Positions 28,475 to 39,289 of a DNA stretch of 64,000 nucleotides are shown piece after piece. The position numbers and the translations under genes were made by a program. The notes beneath the pieces were generated by a model, which was not told where the DNA came from, did no database searches, and worked only from the letters and a program-made list of their open reading frames with translations. The first letter of the stretch is position 1. Each line of letters opens with the position of its first letter. Origin of the DNA: Lates calcarifer (taxonomy: Eukaryota > Chordata > Actinopteri > Centropomidae); NCBI RefSeq assembly GCF_001640805.2, contig NC_066850.1, positions 598,576-662,575 on the forward strand, written 5' to 3'.

Positions 28475-29450
28475 GAGGAGGACAGGAAGGGTTAAAGCCT
28501 GACCGTGTGTCGACCAGTCACAGCCTTTTTATTCTCCTCGTGTCACAGTTGTTGGGTTTGATTCTGTCTCTGCTCCACCTCAGCAATCCATCAGTGTCAT
28601 GTGACTTATAAACCCCCTCCTCCCTCTGTCTCCAGGGTTTTCACACTGGGTTAAATCAGATCGTCGAACAATCCTACACACCTGCTTCTGTAACCAAAAC
28701 ACAAAGAGTTCTCTGATGAACAGATGAACAGACCTGAACACAGATTCTGTTCTTAAAAACCAGTTTACTTAGAGGAGGAATGTGTCACTTATTTTCTGTT
28801 TCATCTTAAACAGAGAAGAAGTTTCCTTATCAGTGTAAATTATTATTATTATGTAAATTAACAGTCGATAAAATTAAAATCCAAGTTTCCGTCTCTCAGT
28901 ACAAAACAGTGAAGGTTAGAATATGAACTACATTTTAAAAGAGAAGTTCTCCTCTACAGATGAAGATTCAGTCAAACTTCATCATCTGGTCTGTTTTTGT
29001 CTCCTTAAATTCAGGTGTTTAGGAACAAACTGGGTCCTGGTCCTGGTCCTAAACTTCAGATTCAGAAACTTCGCTGTGTAAACGTATTCTGAGTCACTTG
29101 CCTGAATGATGGAGAGAATAAGAGGAAGGTAAAGAGCTGAGGTGTTGTTTGTTCGGTGTTTCTTCAGTCTGTTTCGGAACATTAGCTGAGGATAAATATT
29201 TGTTGACGTTTTCGGAATCGGACCGGTCCTGATGTAGCACTAAACCTAAACCTCCGAGCTCGGAGGAGTCACCGTGTAGAGCGATGTTGGAGGGCGAGCT
29301 GGACGTGTGGTGGATATATTTTTGTATTTGTATTTTGTATGAGCTGAGATGAAGCTCTGTGTGGAGAGTTCAGTGATGATGAATGTTTGCTGGAACAAGT
29401 TGGAGCCTTTTCTGAGTGAAATGATAATAAATTGAATTACATTAATGACC
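28475..29450 (+). other. crebl2: crebl2 3' UTR
   Basis: Non-coding sequence from the stop to the AATAAA at 29426-29431. Just upstream are TATTTTTGTATTTGTATTTT-like runs typical of transcript ends. Confidence 0.6.
29426..29431 (+). terminator. crebl2: crebl2 poly(A) signal
   Basis: AATAAA about 1 kb after the stop, followed by a T-rich element (TTTTTATTATTTT). A second AATAAA at 29734-29739 is an alternative. Confidence 0.55.
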
Positions 29451-30690
29451 CAAAGCTTTTTATTATTTTCTATTTACTCCTGTTCGCTGTTTGTTTTTCC
29501 TCCCTCCTCACTTGTCTCTAACAGCTGAAGGAAACAGATGTTTGCAGATGTTGCCCTTTGATTTCATTTCGGACCAACACATTTTAAGCTTCTTTGTTTT
29601 GTATTTTGTCAGTGAGTTGATTTGAGAATCCTCATTAAAGTTTGTGCACTTTCTTAAATTTGGCAGAAGCACTTTGTTAGATGATCACAGGTGGAATCTG
29701 ACCTGAGATCTGCTCTTTTTGTTTCTAAAAGAAAATAAACGTGTGTGTTTGACTGTGACTGAGTCTCTGCTGATTGATTCACTGAAATCGGTGCAGTATT
29801 GATAAGAAATCAGTCACCACCACCAGCTGCACTGAGCAAACATCACTGTATATTAGCACCAGACTCCATTGACAAAAACAGGGATTTAACCAGGAGCTGC
29901 TGGAATACCACTGCCTCCATCTGTTAGAGTGTTTGTGTTACTGTGGGACTTTCAGTGGTGGAAGAAGTAATCAGATACTTTACATCAATAGAAGTACTAC
30001 AGTATATCTGTTAGTATTTCATATACAAACAAACCGTGGACGAACAGAAAGGACTGAACCCGTTTGTGTCTTTGCTTTTTGCTGGTTTTACTAAATATAT
30101 TTAAACTGATAAAAGAATAATTTATTTGTACGTACAGCAGCACATCGTCGAGACAAACTTCAAAACATCAGAACCACATGTTGGCTAAGTGTGTGTGTGT
30201 GTGTGTGTTTAAACAGAGCTGCAGTATAAAGCATGGACCTTTAAATCACAGTATATTTGACAGGTTACAGAACATTTCACAAGTGTTTCATCACACGATG
30301 CTGATGTGGTTTTTGTTTTTTTGTTTTTTATAAGCAGGTAAAAAGCATCAGAGCTGAGACAGGTGAGGATCAGGTGAGTGAAGGACAGGTGAGCAGACTC
30401 TGCTGCTGTTGCAGCTTCTGGACATTAACTTAAAGTCTGACAAACTGTTAGGATCAAAACTAAGGCTGCAACTAATGATTAGTGTTTATTATGGATATTA
30501 CTGTTGTGGTGTGGTGAAACATTAGAGCTAATGAGTTTACTCTCCACAGTAAAACGTCCTGTTTTTCAGAATCATCAGATATCATTGTTTGTCAGGAAGT
30601 AGGGTTATTGTTTCTGAGAAATTATGTTTTAGTCATTAACAGTTGCCTTAACCGATTGAGAATTTGAAGGTGAACTGATTCACCTGTGTA
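29451..30690. other. Intergenic between convergent crebl2 and gpr19
   Basis: Contains a partial foldback MITE (29845-30005) and a (TG)n run at 30190-30208. I see no gene or RNA. Confidence 0.6.
29845..30005. mobile_element. Foldback MITE, left half, copy C
   Basis: CACCAGACTCCATTGACAAA, AACCAGGAGCTGCTGGAATA, CACTGCCTCCATCTGTTAGA, then GAAGAAGTAATCAGATACTT. The right arm is missing. Confidence 0.75.
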
Positions 30691-30693
30691 TGT

Positions 30694-31531
30694 TTTATTG
30701 GGTTTCTACAAAGTATGATCTTCAACCATAATCTGGATCTTTAGCTACTCCATTAGCAGAACACACATCAGACACAAAAGCTTTTTCAATGGATGTTTCT
30801 TACCAAAATGTGCCTTAGAAGTCGTAGTTAACACATCTTTTCTTTCATTGTAGTTGGTAGTTCTTTTCATTCAACCTGGACAGTTTAATGTCCATCCAAC
30901 TGCCCTGAAAACTCCTGTTCCTCCTCCCACAGCTCCTCCACAGCTCTATGATATCTACTCTTTCTTGTGAGTTTTTGAGTCTGAACCTAAACCTGAACAA
31001 AGTGTACTTTTAGTCTTAGTTAGCTAGCCAACTCACCATTACTCTTAATGTAGCAAAGCAGATGACGTCAGTGTTAACAAACGGCTACTTAACGTTAGCT
31101 TCTACCACATGCATTACTGCAGTAAATCAGATACAACAGGTCACTAATAGATGGCCACAGACTATGGTTAGCTAGCTAACAAGCGGACATTATCAAAACA
31201 CAAAATCTGATGCATCAGTGGCAAAACTATCCATCAAAACACAGCACAGAAACCAACTATGATTAAAATATGAAGTATAAAATCAGCTAGCTGTTCACAG
31301 CTGTTGAGAATCTCCAATATGGCTGCCAGAAGGTGTGTTACATAAGAAAAAAAGCCCTTTATACAAACTGAACACATTCTGTGTCTGTGAGTTTTTTTTT
31401 TTAGTCGAATACAGAGCTAGCACGTTAGCCTCCAGCTAGCTCACCTGCCAACACTGATGTGCTGTTGTTGAATAAAGTTTCACACAATTTTGTTTTTGTA
31501 TGTTCACAGTTTCAAAATCATCCAAGGTCAT
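30694..31531 (-). other. gpr19: gpr19 3' UTR (extent inferred)
   Basis: On the minus strand, an AATAAA (30694-30699 as TTTATT on plus) lies 0.84 kb after the stop and is a plausible transcript end. On the plus strand this stretch carries GTTAGCTAGC-type words (31019-31175). I see no other coding sequence. Confidence 0.45.
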
Positions 31532-32809
31532 TTACACAAATGTGTTTGGTGGATTGGCATTTGTGGGCCAGGCTACCTTCTTTTCCTTTGCTTCTCGGTC
31601 AAAGGTATCGTAAACTGAGTCCTTGGTGATGGTCTTTGCTTGCACTGGGATGTCCACAACCCCAACATAGTTCTTTTTGGCCATCCGAGAGCTCGCTGTG
31701 ATGGTGTAAGCATTACTGCGGTAGCATTTCATGGATGACATGCAGAAGGTCTCCCGCATGCCCCTTCTGAAGTTTGCGTTGTAGACCGAGTACAGGGTTG
31801 GTTTGGACGCCGTGGAACTGAAGGAGATCCAGGTGATGGCTGTGAAGAACAGAAGCCCCTGCCTGCTGGGTCCATCGGACTCTGTCGGGTGCCACAGCTG
31901 GGCAACATAAAAGGGCGTCCAGGTGAGGAAGAAAACTGAATTTAGCATGAGGAACATCTTGATGGTCTTGACTTTAGTCCGTGGGACAATGTTCATAGTC
32001 CGGCGCACTGTGTGGCCGTCTGCACCAATCCTCCAGATGTAGCGGATCACGCGCTGGTAAAATGACGCAATCAGTGCTACCGGGACCAGAAAACCTAACA
32101 GCAGGTGAACGGTGGCGTAGGCTATACTGCCCCAGCTGTCCGGAAGGAAAAAGTCACAATGATTGCTGTCTGCAGATGTGGATCCATAGAAGAAGAGGCA
32201 GGGTGAGACAAAGGCTGCATCAAACAGCCATGAGGCCACGATCATCTTCTTCGCTTTCTCTCTGGACACCTTGAAGCTGAGGGGGTAGACAATTGTGTAG
32301 AAGCGGTCTACAGAGATGGAAAGCAGGACATAGACCTGCACACCAGGGCACAGGTGCTGCAGGTAGCGTACAGCTTTGCAGGCAGCAGCACTCAGCGGCC
32401 ATCGTCCTGAGGCGACCTGCAGGAGGATGAATGGAGCGCAGCCCAGGCTCATAAGCAGGTCTGCACAGGCCATAGACACCACAAAGTAGTTGGTGGTGGA
32501 CTGAGTCCGTCGGCTCCGATGGATGACCAGGCAGACGAGGGCATTTCCCAGGATGGAGACCAGCCAGAGTACCCCGAACACCAAGCCCAGGATGCCAACC
32601 TCACCTGAAGTCAGCTCATAGAAGGTGAAGGTCCTGTTTGGCTGGCCGGAGGACGAGCCCTCGAGGCTGCACAGGGGAGTGGTGGGTAAGGTTGCCAGGA
32701 CAGTCGAGTTTTCCCTCTCAGAATAATTAAATGACATCTGATAGGTGAAAGATGGAGAGTAAAGGGAGGGATTGACACCAACTGTGTTTGATGACTGGGC
32801 ATAAACCAT
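31532..32809 (-). CDS. gpr19: GPR19, orphan class A GPCR
   Basis: Seven-transmembrane receptor at the plasma membrane, brain-enriched in mammals; adropin has been proposed as ligand but is not settled. One uninterrupted 425-residue frame (human 415), start MVYAQ like human MVFAH. The N-terminus carries N-glycosylation sequons NYS, NST and NRT. Family landmarks: IHRSRRTQSTTNYFVVSMAC (intracellular loop 1 into TM2), DRFY in place of DRY after TM3, RTMNIVPRTKVKTIKMF before TM6, TWTPFYVAQLWHP in TM6, and SKPTLYSVYN in place of NPxxY in TM7. The tail ends PPNTFV. The unusual DRF and SKPxxY forms are shared with human GPR19, so they are family traits, not damage. An acceptor (CCACAG on minus) at 32836-32841 implies an upstream untranslated exon. 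It is convergent with crebl2. Confidence 0.97.
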   Translation of the reverse strand: MVYAQSSNTVGVNPSLYSPSFTYQMSFNYSERENSTVLATLPTTPLCSLEGSSSGQPNRTFTFYELTSGEVGILGLVFGVLWLVSILGNALVCLVIHRSRRTQSTTNYFVVSMACADLLMSLGCAPFILLQVASGRWPLSAAACKAVRYLQHLCPGVQVYVLLSISVDRFYTIVYPLSFKVSREKAKKMIVASWLFDAAFVSPCLFFYGSTSADSNHCDFFLPDSWGSIAYATVHLLLGFLVPVALIASFYQRVIRYIWRIGADGHTVRRTMNIVPRTKVKTIKMFLMLNSVFFLTWTPFYVAQLWHPTESDGPSRQGLLFFTAITWISFSSTASKPTLYSVYNANFRRGMRETFCMSSMKCYRSNAYTITASSRMAKKNYVGVVDIPVQAKTITKDSVYDTFDREAKEKKVAWPTNANPPNTFV

Positions 32810-32835
32810 AGCTATACTGCTGCATCAGAGAGGAG

Positions 32836-35665
32836 CTGTGGACACAGAGAAACAGATTCATCATTAGTACAAACACTACAGAACTTTCACAGAGCTGAAT
32901 CAAGACTTTATAGGGCACTTACCAAAATTAAAGACCTGAAACAATTTCTTGACAAACAGCATTTATACCTATGCCCAGTACAACTAAGAAGAGTTTCTAG
33001 CTACAGCGGTGTTTGCCAAATACAGATGGTAAACACTGCTCTTGGTCTTGGTTCGTGGTATCGAACCAGGTGACCTCAATGTGATGACAACAACTGAACT
33101 CAGTCACTGAACCCAGATACTTGGGAAAGAATAACTCCAAGATTGGTAGGTTGTTGGTCATAGGTTGGTTGGTTTGGTAGGTAGGTTAACTGGCTGGGCA
33201 CTTCGTTGCTTGATTGGTAGGTATGGAAGGTAGGCAGAAAAAGAAGATTAGTAGGTTGGTTGCTGAGATAGGTTTAGTTGGCTGGTTTATTGGTAGGTTT
33301 AAGTAGGTTTGTTGGTTGGTTGGTAGATTTACAGGAAGGTTTAGTTGGTTGGCAGTTTGGTAGTAGGTTTCTTGATTGGTTTATATGTAGACTGGTAGGT
33401 TAGTTGGCAGCTGGTTTGTAGATAGGTAGGAAGGTAAGTAGATTGGTGGGTTTGGTAGTCAAGCTGTAATTAGAGAAACATTATGGCCATGGTTTGTTGG
33501 TCTGTCCATCGGCTGGTTGGTAGATGGGTCTATCAGTGGGTTCCCTGAGCAGGTAGGTCGGTTATTTGGATGGGAGGTTGGGTGGTTGGTTGGTAGGTTG
33601 AGCTGGTTGGTTGGTCAGTCAGATGGTAGGTGAGTAGGTTGGTTGTAAGATTGGTTGGTTGGCCAGTTGATGGTTGGTTGTAGGGTGGCAAGTTATTAAT
33701 AGGTTTCTTGGTCAGTTTGTTGGTAGGTTGGTAGGATGTCAGTTGTTCAGTAGATTGGTCGGTTGGTTTGTAGGTGGTAGGAAGGTTATGTTGGTTGGTT
33801 GGTTGGTCAGCCTGGTTGGTAACAAGTTGGGTTGGTTGGTATTTGAGTAATGTAATCAGTAATCATTTACTCCTAATGAAATAAGTCAACATCACCGACT
33901 GAACAGGGACACGCCTCAGCCGGCTGTCGAGGACTTTAAATAACAGAGGGAAACATGTAATGAAGATGTAGTTCCACCTCAGAAATCACATCTGGGGAGA
34001 TGTAAACCGAGGGTTTCATGTGGATTATTTTACATTTTCATGAATCTGCTGGAAACATCAGTGACAGGAACACACAGTGTTGTTTTAACATGTGAAACGT
34101 AGCTTAGTTTTTTTATAATGACTGATAATGAACCTATAAACACCTTCCTGGCCTTTTTATATAAATATAACCACATATTACACATTAAACCCATCGGCAG
34201 CAGTTAATTCCCAGCCTGAGCTGTCGCCTGATTTCATTAATCCTTCACTGGGATCCAGTTTAGTGTCCACAGAGACCCAGCTCTACTCTGAGGTCGCCCA
34301 TTACCAGTGTGAAGAAGACCAGGAGGGAAAAGCTCTGTGTTTATCGTTGGCTTTGTGTTTACTCTGCTGGATTTCCCCCCTTAGCAACCTCATCCATCGC
34401 CACTGATGGTTAGTGGGTGAACCAGTGAAACCAGCCACAACAACTCACACATACAGACTTAAACCAGAGGAGAGAAAATAAAAAATAAGTGCAGATGCAA
34501 AAAAGAGTGAAAAAACAGCACCTGAATATCCAGGTGTGTTTTCTTTTTTAAATGGTTTTAGGTTAAATCCTCACACACATTTTTACCTTTTAATCTGCCT
34601 ATTTTGTCAAAATTGTCAAATTAGAAAAGCCTTTGTGTAGAAGTAAGAACGTTGAGATTATTGTTAATGCACAGGCTGCATGCTGAAAACATACTTAGTA
34701 ATTCTTTATGTATTCTTCATAAATCAAGATGCAATGAATTCTAATGATAAACAGAATTATTTTTTCTGTCCATTGACTTATTGACCAGTTGTTTCAGCTC
34801 TGTATTTAAGTAAAGTACTTAAATTTGTGCTGAATACAGTATTTGATTACTGCTGTTCTACATTCAGCTCAGTAAATTGTTTTCTACGTACAGCAGTTTA
34901 AACCACGTTTAAAGTCTCAGACGAGTCAGTGATGAGGAACAAACATCACTTTTAAATCTGCTCACTGATCCTTTAATAAGAACCAAGGCTCCTTTAAATC
35001 CAACCTGGATTCAGTAAAGAGTTAAACCTCCTCATGGAAAAATACCGAGGACCAAATTCAACTGTTTCACCCTTTCAAATGAATCATTATGTCGTTTTTA
35101 TATTTCATTCTGTTATAAAAATGACATGACCCTGTTGCCTAAGCATCAGGGTCCTTCAGTGAAGTAAATGTACTTGAGTAAATGTACTTTTACTCTGATC
35201 GTGTAGCACATCAGCAGAATGAAGCTGGAGCTCAAACAGACGCATTTTTATTTCATTTCTGAGCAAAATGATCTGTTTGTTTTAGACATAAACACACAAC
35301 ATATGGTTCATAAAAACAGCTCCATCTTACTCTGTGGACAGAATCACAGCGTCCTGGATTCATCTTCACCTTTTAGATCGATCAGAAATCGATCGATCAG
35401 TAATCAAATAACAGATAAACAGATAAACAGCTGGAGCTGGAGGCAGAGCAGCATCATGTATCCGGCCTGTCCGACATGTTCGCTCGGAGACTGATGCAGG
35501 AGGGAAAACACGATAAAACACACACGTTAAACCGCGATAAAGAAAAAAAGAATGAATCCGGACTCTGGTTCCTGTCGGCTACAGGTGATGAAACCGAGCT
35601 GATTCAGACGTGTCGGTGCCGCTGAGCTCCGGTGTCCGTGTGTTTGTGTTTGTCGGTGGACTCAC
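32836..35665 (-). other. gpr19: gpr19 5' UTR intron (inferred)
   Basis: Runs on the minus strand from a strong donor (GCCG|GTGAGT) at 35666/35665 to the acceptor CCACAG just before the ATG exon. It contains the GGTTG-rich tract (33120-33850). It also has a non-repetitive block at about 34140-34400 that could be a conserved element, and teleost-type scraps (34798-34860, 35155-35195, AAGTAAATGTACTTGAGTAA). No coding exon is seen. Confidence 0.5.
33120..33850. repeat. Degenerate GGTTG/GGTAG minisatellite
   Basis: About 730 bases dominated on the plus strand by TTGGTTGG, GGTAGGT and GTTGGCTGG words, with constant interruptions. It is strongly strand-asymmetric (G and T on plus), with many GG runs that could form two-tier G-quadruplexes. 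It lies in the inferred gpr19 5' intron, so the gpr19 transcript would carry the C/A strand. Confidence 0.88.
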
Positions 35666-35900
35666 CGGCGGAGAGCAGTGTTTTTCTCCGTGATTCAGAG
35701 GAGACGAGGAGCAGCCCGGAGGAGGAGGAGGAGGAGGAGGAGGTCCGTGCAGGCAGCGGACATCATGGCTGTCTGTCTGTCCACCTGTCTGTGTGTTTGT
35801 CTCCACAGATCCACTAAAGGATGAAGCTGCAGCTGATGAAGAGGAGAAGGATGTTGCTCTCTCACCAGCAGGGGCGGATAAAGCTGCGTTTGCCCCCCCA
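35666..35900 (-). promoter_or_regulatory. gpr19: gpr19 untranslated exon 1 and promoter (inferred)
   Basis: On the minus strand a CpG-containing segment ends in the consensus donor GCCG|GTGAGT (last exon base 35666). It contains a (CTC)n run (35719-35741 as GAG on plus). This fits an untranslated first exon for gpr19 upstream of the acceptor at 32836. The 5' boundary is not visible. Confidence 0.45.
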
Positions 35901-36229
35901 CCCCCACCCCAGTCATCTTTACAGTATCTGCCATGTTTGTTTTCTGTTCACAGTCTAGTTTTTGTTTTTGTTTGTTTTTTACTCTTTGAGGATCTTAGCT
36001 GAACATCTTCACTGGTATTTTCTCATTTCCAAGCTAATTATTGTTTGTTATTGTTGAGATTAGAGAAAGAACAGGACACAGGACGCTGGACAGAACTGCT
36101 AACAACAAGAAACAGACTTAAAGCTTACCTTCTTGTAATTGACATTAATATTTCACTGGTTACCTTCAATGAAAAAAAACTAAAACTACACAACAGTGGC
36201 TCAGTGATGTGATATTAGTGAGTTCCAGT

Positions 36230-36385
36230 TCCAGTTTCTAGTCAGAAGTTTGAACCTGAACGCCCCCTGAAGTCAGATTTCCAACTCAGAAAGTTGGAGC
36301 AACGCCACCAAACCCGACATCAGAATCCAAGATGGTTGCTCCTCACATCAACAGCAGTGAACTCTCTGCTAATGCTCCTGTTTAT
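36230..36385 (+). repeat. Dispersed repeat R1, plus-strand copy
   Basis: Contains GTCAGAAGTTTGAACCTGAA, CCCTGAAGTCAGA, GACATCAGAATCCAAGATGG, and CAGTGAACTCTCTGCTAATG. The reverse complement of the same string order lies at 47966-48097. The family is not known to me. Confidence 0.8.
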
Positions 36386-36769
36386 GTGTCTTCAGGTGGA
36401 ACAGATTTGTTCTGAAGTTCTCTATAAACTCCGACAGAGCAGCTACAAAGACTCTGTGAGCTCAACTGAAACGCTGTTAACTCGGAGGTGACGTCACTCC
36501 TGGCTCTGACCGAAGACTTCCAGTGTAAACTGAACGCAGCGTTAGTTCAAAGACAGTTTGAGCACAGCAGTGTGTTAAAGAGCAGAGAAGGAAAAGTGTG
36601 TCAGCAGGGGGCGCTGGTCTGACTCTAATGTTCTGATCTCTACTGTTGTGTTACATTTTAAGTTCTCTGAAAATAAACATGAGTTATTGTTATTATTATT
36701 ATTGGTGTTACTGTGTTCAGATCATCTGGATTCATTAATCAATAATTGATTATTTTTGCCTGTCGACCT

Positions 36770-37080
36770 TCACACCGCGTTGCCGGTCTCCTCTCTCTCT
36801 CTCTCTCTGCGACTCGTCTGCTCTATAAAAGGAAATGATGCTGTCCATCTACAATTATTGGTCTGATGCTGACGGGAGTTGCTGTCGCAGCACGTCGCCA
36901 TGGCAACCGCAGCGCCGAGGAGACAGTGATTTTCCAACAGGCTGGTTGCCATGGGCAACCAACAATGGTGCTGATGGGAGGGAGGCAGGACGAGGAGAGC
37001 GAGAGAGAGAGAGCGAGGAAGGGAAGACAGCAAACACTGCTGAGGAGGAAAAGGTGAAGAGCCATTTATAAATTTAAATC
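36770..37080. promoter_or_regulatory. Candidate regulatory block with TATA box and two RFX X-boxes
   Basis: CTATAAAAGG (36822-36831), an inverted CCAAT in ATTATTGG (36855-36862), and two X-boxes: GTCGCCATGGCAAC (36894-36907) and GTTGCCATGGGCAAC (36945-36959). Both match GTNRCC(N0-3)RGYAAC exactly. A SOX-like AACAATGG follows at 36961. Flanks are CT/GA runs. It could be an alternative promoter or enhancer for gpr19 (minus) or an unrecognised plus-strand transcript; the sequence does not decide. Confidence 0.45.
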
Positions 37081-38640
37081 TGTTGAAAACTGATCCTGAG
37101 TCAGTTTCTGTGGTGACACTGAGGTGGAGACCTTTCCTCTGGTGTCAAAATATACATGAATGGAAGCTCAATACTGCCAAGTAAAGGATCACATTCAGAT
37201 AAACAAATGTCAGTGAGAACACTTCAGGTAATTTAATGCACAACACAACATTTAAGATTTAAGAACTATTGAAAAAAACATTTATTTTCCTGGCAGAAAT
37301 GAGCTTCCATATAACTGATCTACAGCATAATAAATATTAAAAATAATCAAAAAAGCTTAAAAAGAAAAACATCATGTGATCATTGATTAGCACTTTAAAA
37401 AAAACAAAACAAACAAACATTATCTTCATGATGAGATGCCAAAATGCATCAACACATTCCATGTAAATCTCGGTTCACCTGACAGAGACACAATAACTTC
37501 TGTTTTCCACCGATCTCTTCCCTTTACCTCCCTGTTCCACTTCTGCTAAATCTTCTCACTTCTCATTTTGACTTTATTTGGATAAAAGAACATTTCTGCT
37601 GAGAAAAGAAACAAACAGATGCGACGTGTGATGACGTTCAACTTCGTAAACAGAAGTTATGACATGAGTCGAGAACTTAAAGAATAAGGATTTAACAGAG
37701 ACTTAAAATACATTTTAAACATTGTTCAGTGGTGCAGCAGTGACACCAGAAACACAGGAGAATGTGATTAATGCTGGGTTCAGTATCTCTGCAGCCGCTC
37801 TGAGCTTTGATCGTTTCCCTCACATTCATCAGTCTGAGGTAATCATGCATGCTAATTGCTCCAGAATGAAAAACTTTTCAGTTTTCTTCTGCTTCCATCG
37901 CATCCATTGTCCTCGATCTGCTCGCCGTCCTGTAACTGCAGCAGCCTCAGGAGGGAAATTACAAACCGCATCAGACTCAGCTGATTAATACTCTCACTAA
38001 TGGTAATAACTTAATTATGTAAGAAAAAAAAAGTTGTGTAAGAACAGTAACTTTAGTTCCATAAATATTAATTTTAATTAACTTTAGTTAATTAGGTTGT
38101 GAAGTCATATGGCCAAAAATCAGGTTACTGTGACCTTTGACCTTTGACCACCAAAATGTTATCAGTTCATCCTTGAGTCCAAGTGAATGTTTGCACCAAA
38201 TTTGGATGAATTCTCTCGAGATGTTCCTGAGACATTGCACATAATAAGCAAATTTAGCATGTTTTTTTTTAAAAAAAATATATAAATTCTTCTTTTTTCT
38301 TTTTTGTAAATTTACAACTGAAATCTAAATGCACCCAGGATAAAAAAAAAACTGCTTATCTCCTAATACACTGTTGTATACACTTTTTTACATTGCTGTT
38401 TCTTCTCATGTTCATTATATTTATTTACTAAGTTCTATATTATAAATATCTGTTTAAAGTAGTATCTAAAATCTACTTTTAATCTATGGCAGTTTGGTAT
38501 TACATAATATGTATATTATATAGCTTTAAAAAAAGAAGATGCGCCAAAGATATAAACAGCAATAATAAATTGGTAAACATTTATGAGTAACTTTATTGTT
38601 GTCATTTCTAAGGTTTGCTGTATATGTTTCTTGGCAGTGA
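37081..38640. other. Intergenic, gpr19 to dusp16
   Basis: AT-rich. About 37760-38030 is a non-repetitive block with ATGCATGCTAATTG (octamer-like) that might be conserved. 38100-38245 is a dispersed teleost repeat, listed separately. No coding exon is seen, and cdkn1b, the human neighbour of GPR19, is not recognisable here. Confidence 0.55.
38100..38245 (+). repeat. Teleost dispersed repeat with TGACCTTTGACC core
   Basis: TGACCTTTGACCTTTGACCA, then CAGTTCATCCTTGAGTCCAA, GCACCAAATTTG and GAGATGTTCCTGAGA. I recognise this word order as a very common fish interspersed sequence. The tandem TGACC words also form direct repeats of nuclear-receptor half-sites. A scrap of the same core is at about 60592-60605. 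Confidence 0.65.
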
Positions 38641-38965
38641 TAGCCTTCCATACATGATACTCGTCGCAGCAGTTATTTTGTGTCGGCTCAGTGTGGACGG
38701 TGCCTGCGCCTTTAAGAGCCTGTTGAGTTCATTTGACTGGAGCTCCGATGACGACATCCTTTTATTTTTATCGCAGTGACCTCATCTCTTATGGCAGCGG
38801 GAGGACCGAGGCTCCTCGTCTCTCTTTAGCTCAACTTTACCGCTTCTACTTTCTCTTTTTAAACCCAGATCCTCAGCGGTACTCCAGGTCAGACCCCGGC
38901 TCTGAACCTCTCCGCCACCGGACGGTTGAGGTGGTGTTTGGACTTTGACGTCGAGTTTTCAAACG
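38640..38965 (+). promoter_or_regulatory. dusp16: dusp16 promoter and untranslated exon 1 (inferred)
   Basis: A CpG-richer island after AT-rich DNA, with CCTTTAAGAG (38709-38718) and a CRE-like TGACGTCG (38946-38953). It ends in the consensus donor AACG|GTGAGT at 38965/38966. No coding frame fits. The next exon on this strand is the dusp16 ATG exon, so I infer an untranslated first exon and an 8-kb first intron, as is usual for this gene family. Confidence 0.5.
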
Positions 38966-39289
38966 GTGAGTTTACCCGAAATTTCTGGTCACAGTGTAAA
39001 TCAGCGGCGGCGGCAGCTGGTAAAGTTACGTTAACGGGGCCTAAAGTTAAAGTTTGTGTCTGGTGTCTGTTGGAGACGACGTTAACACCGTGTGTGACCG
39101 TTTACCGACGTTAACGTGAAGTGAGAGGCCGTCGGTTGTTGAGGTTTGAGCAGGAGTCGGCGGCCTGGCGGTCAGTCGGTCCGTAACACACCGACAAAAT
39201 GTCAGAGAACAGCGAGCTAACGTTAGAAGAAACGCAAAATGTCGACCAAAAAGTTCACCTAAACTCCTCTGACACACTCAGTCACTCTT

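Noticed and set aside
36823..37071. Several overlapping short frames on both strands
   Set aside because: They arise from CT/GA runs and the motif-rich block; none has a start context plus splice or family support. Kept only as a regulatory candidate.
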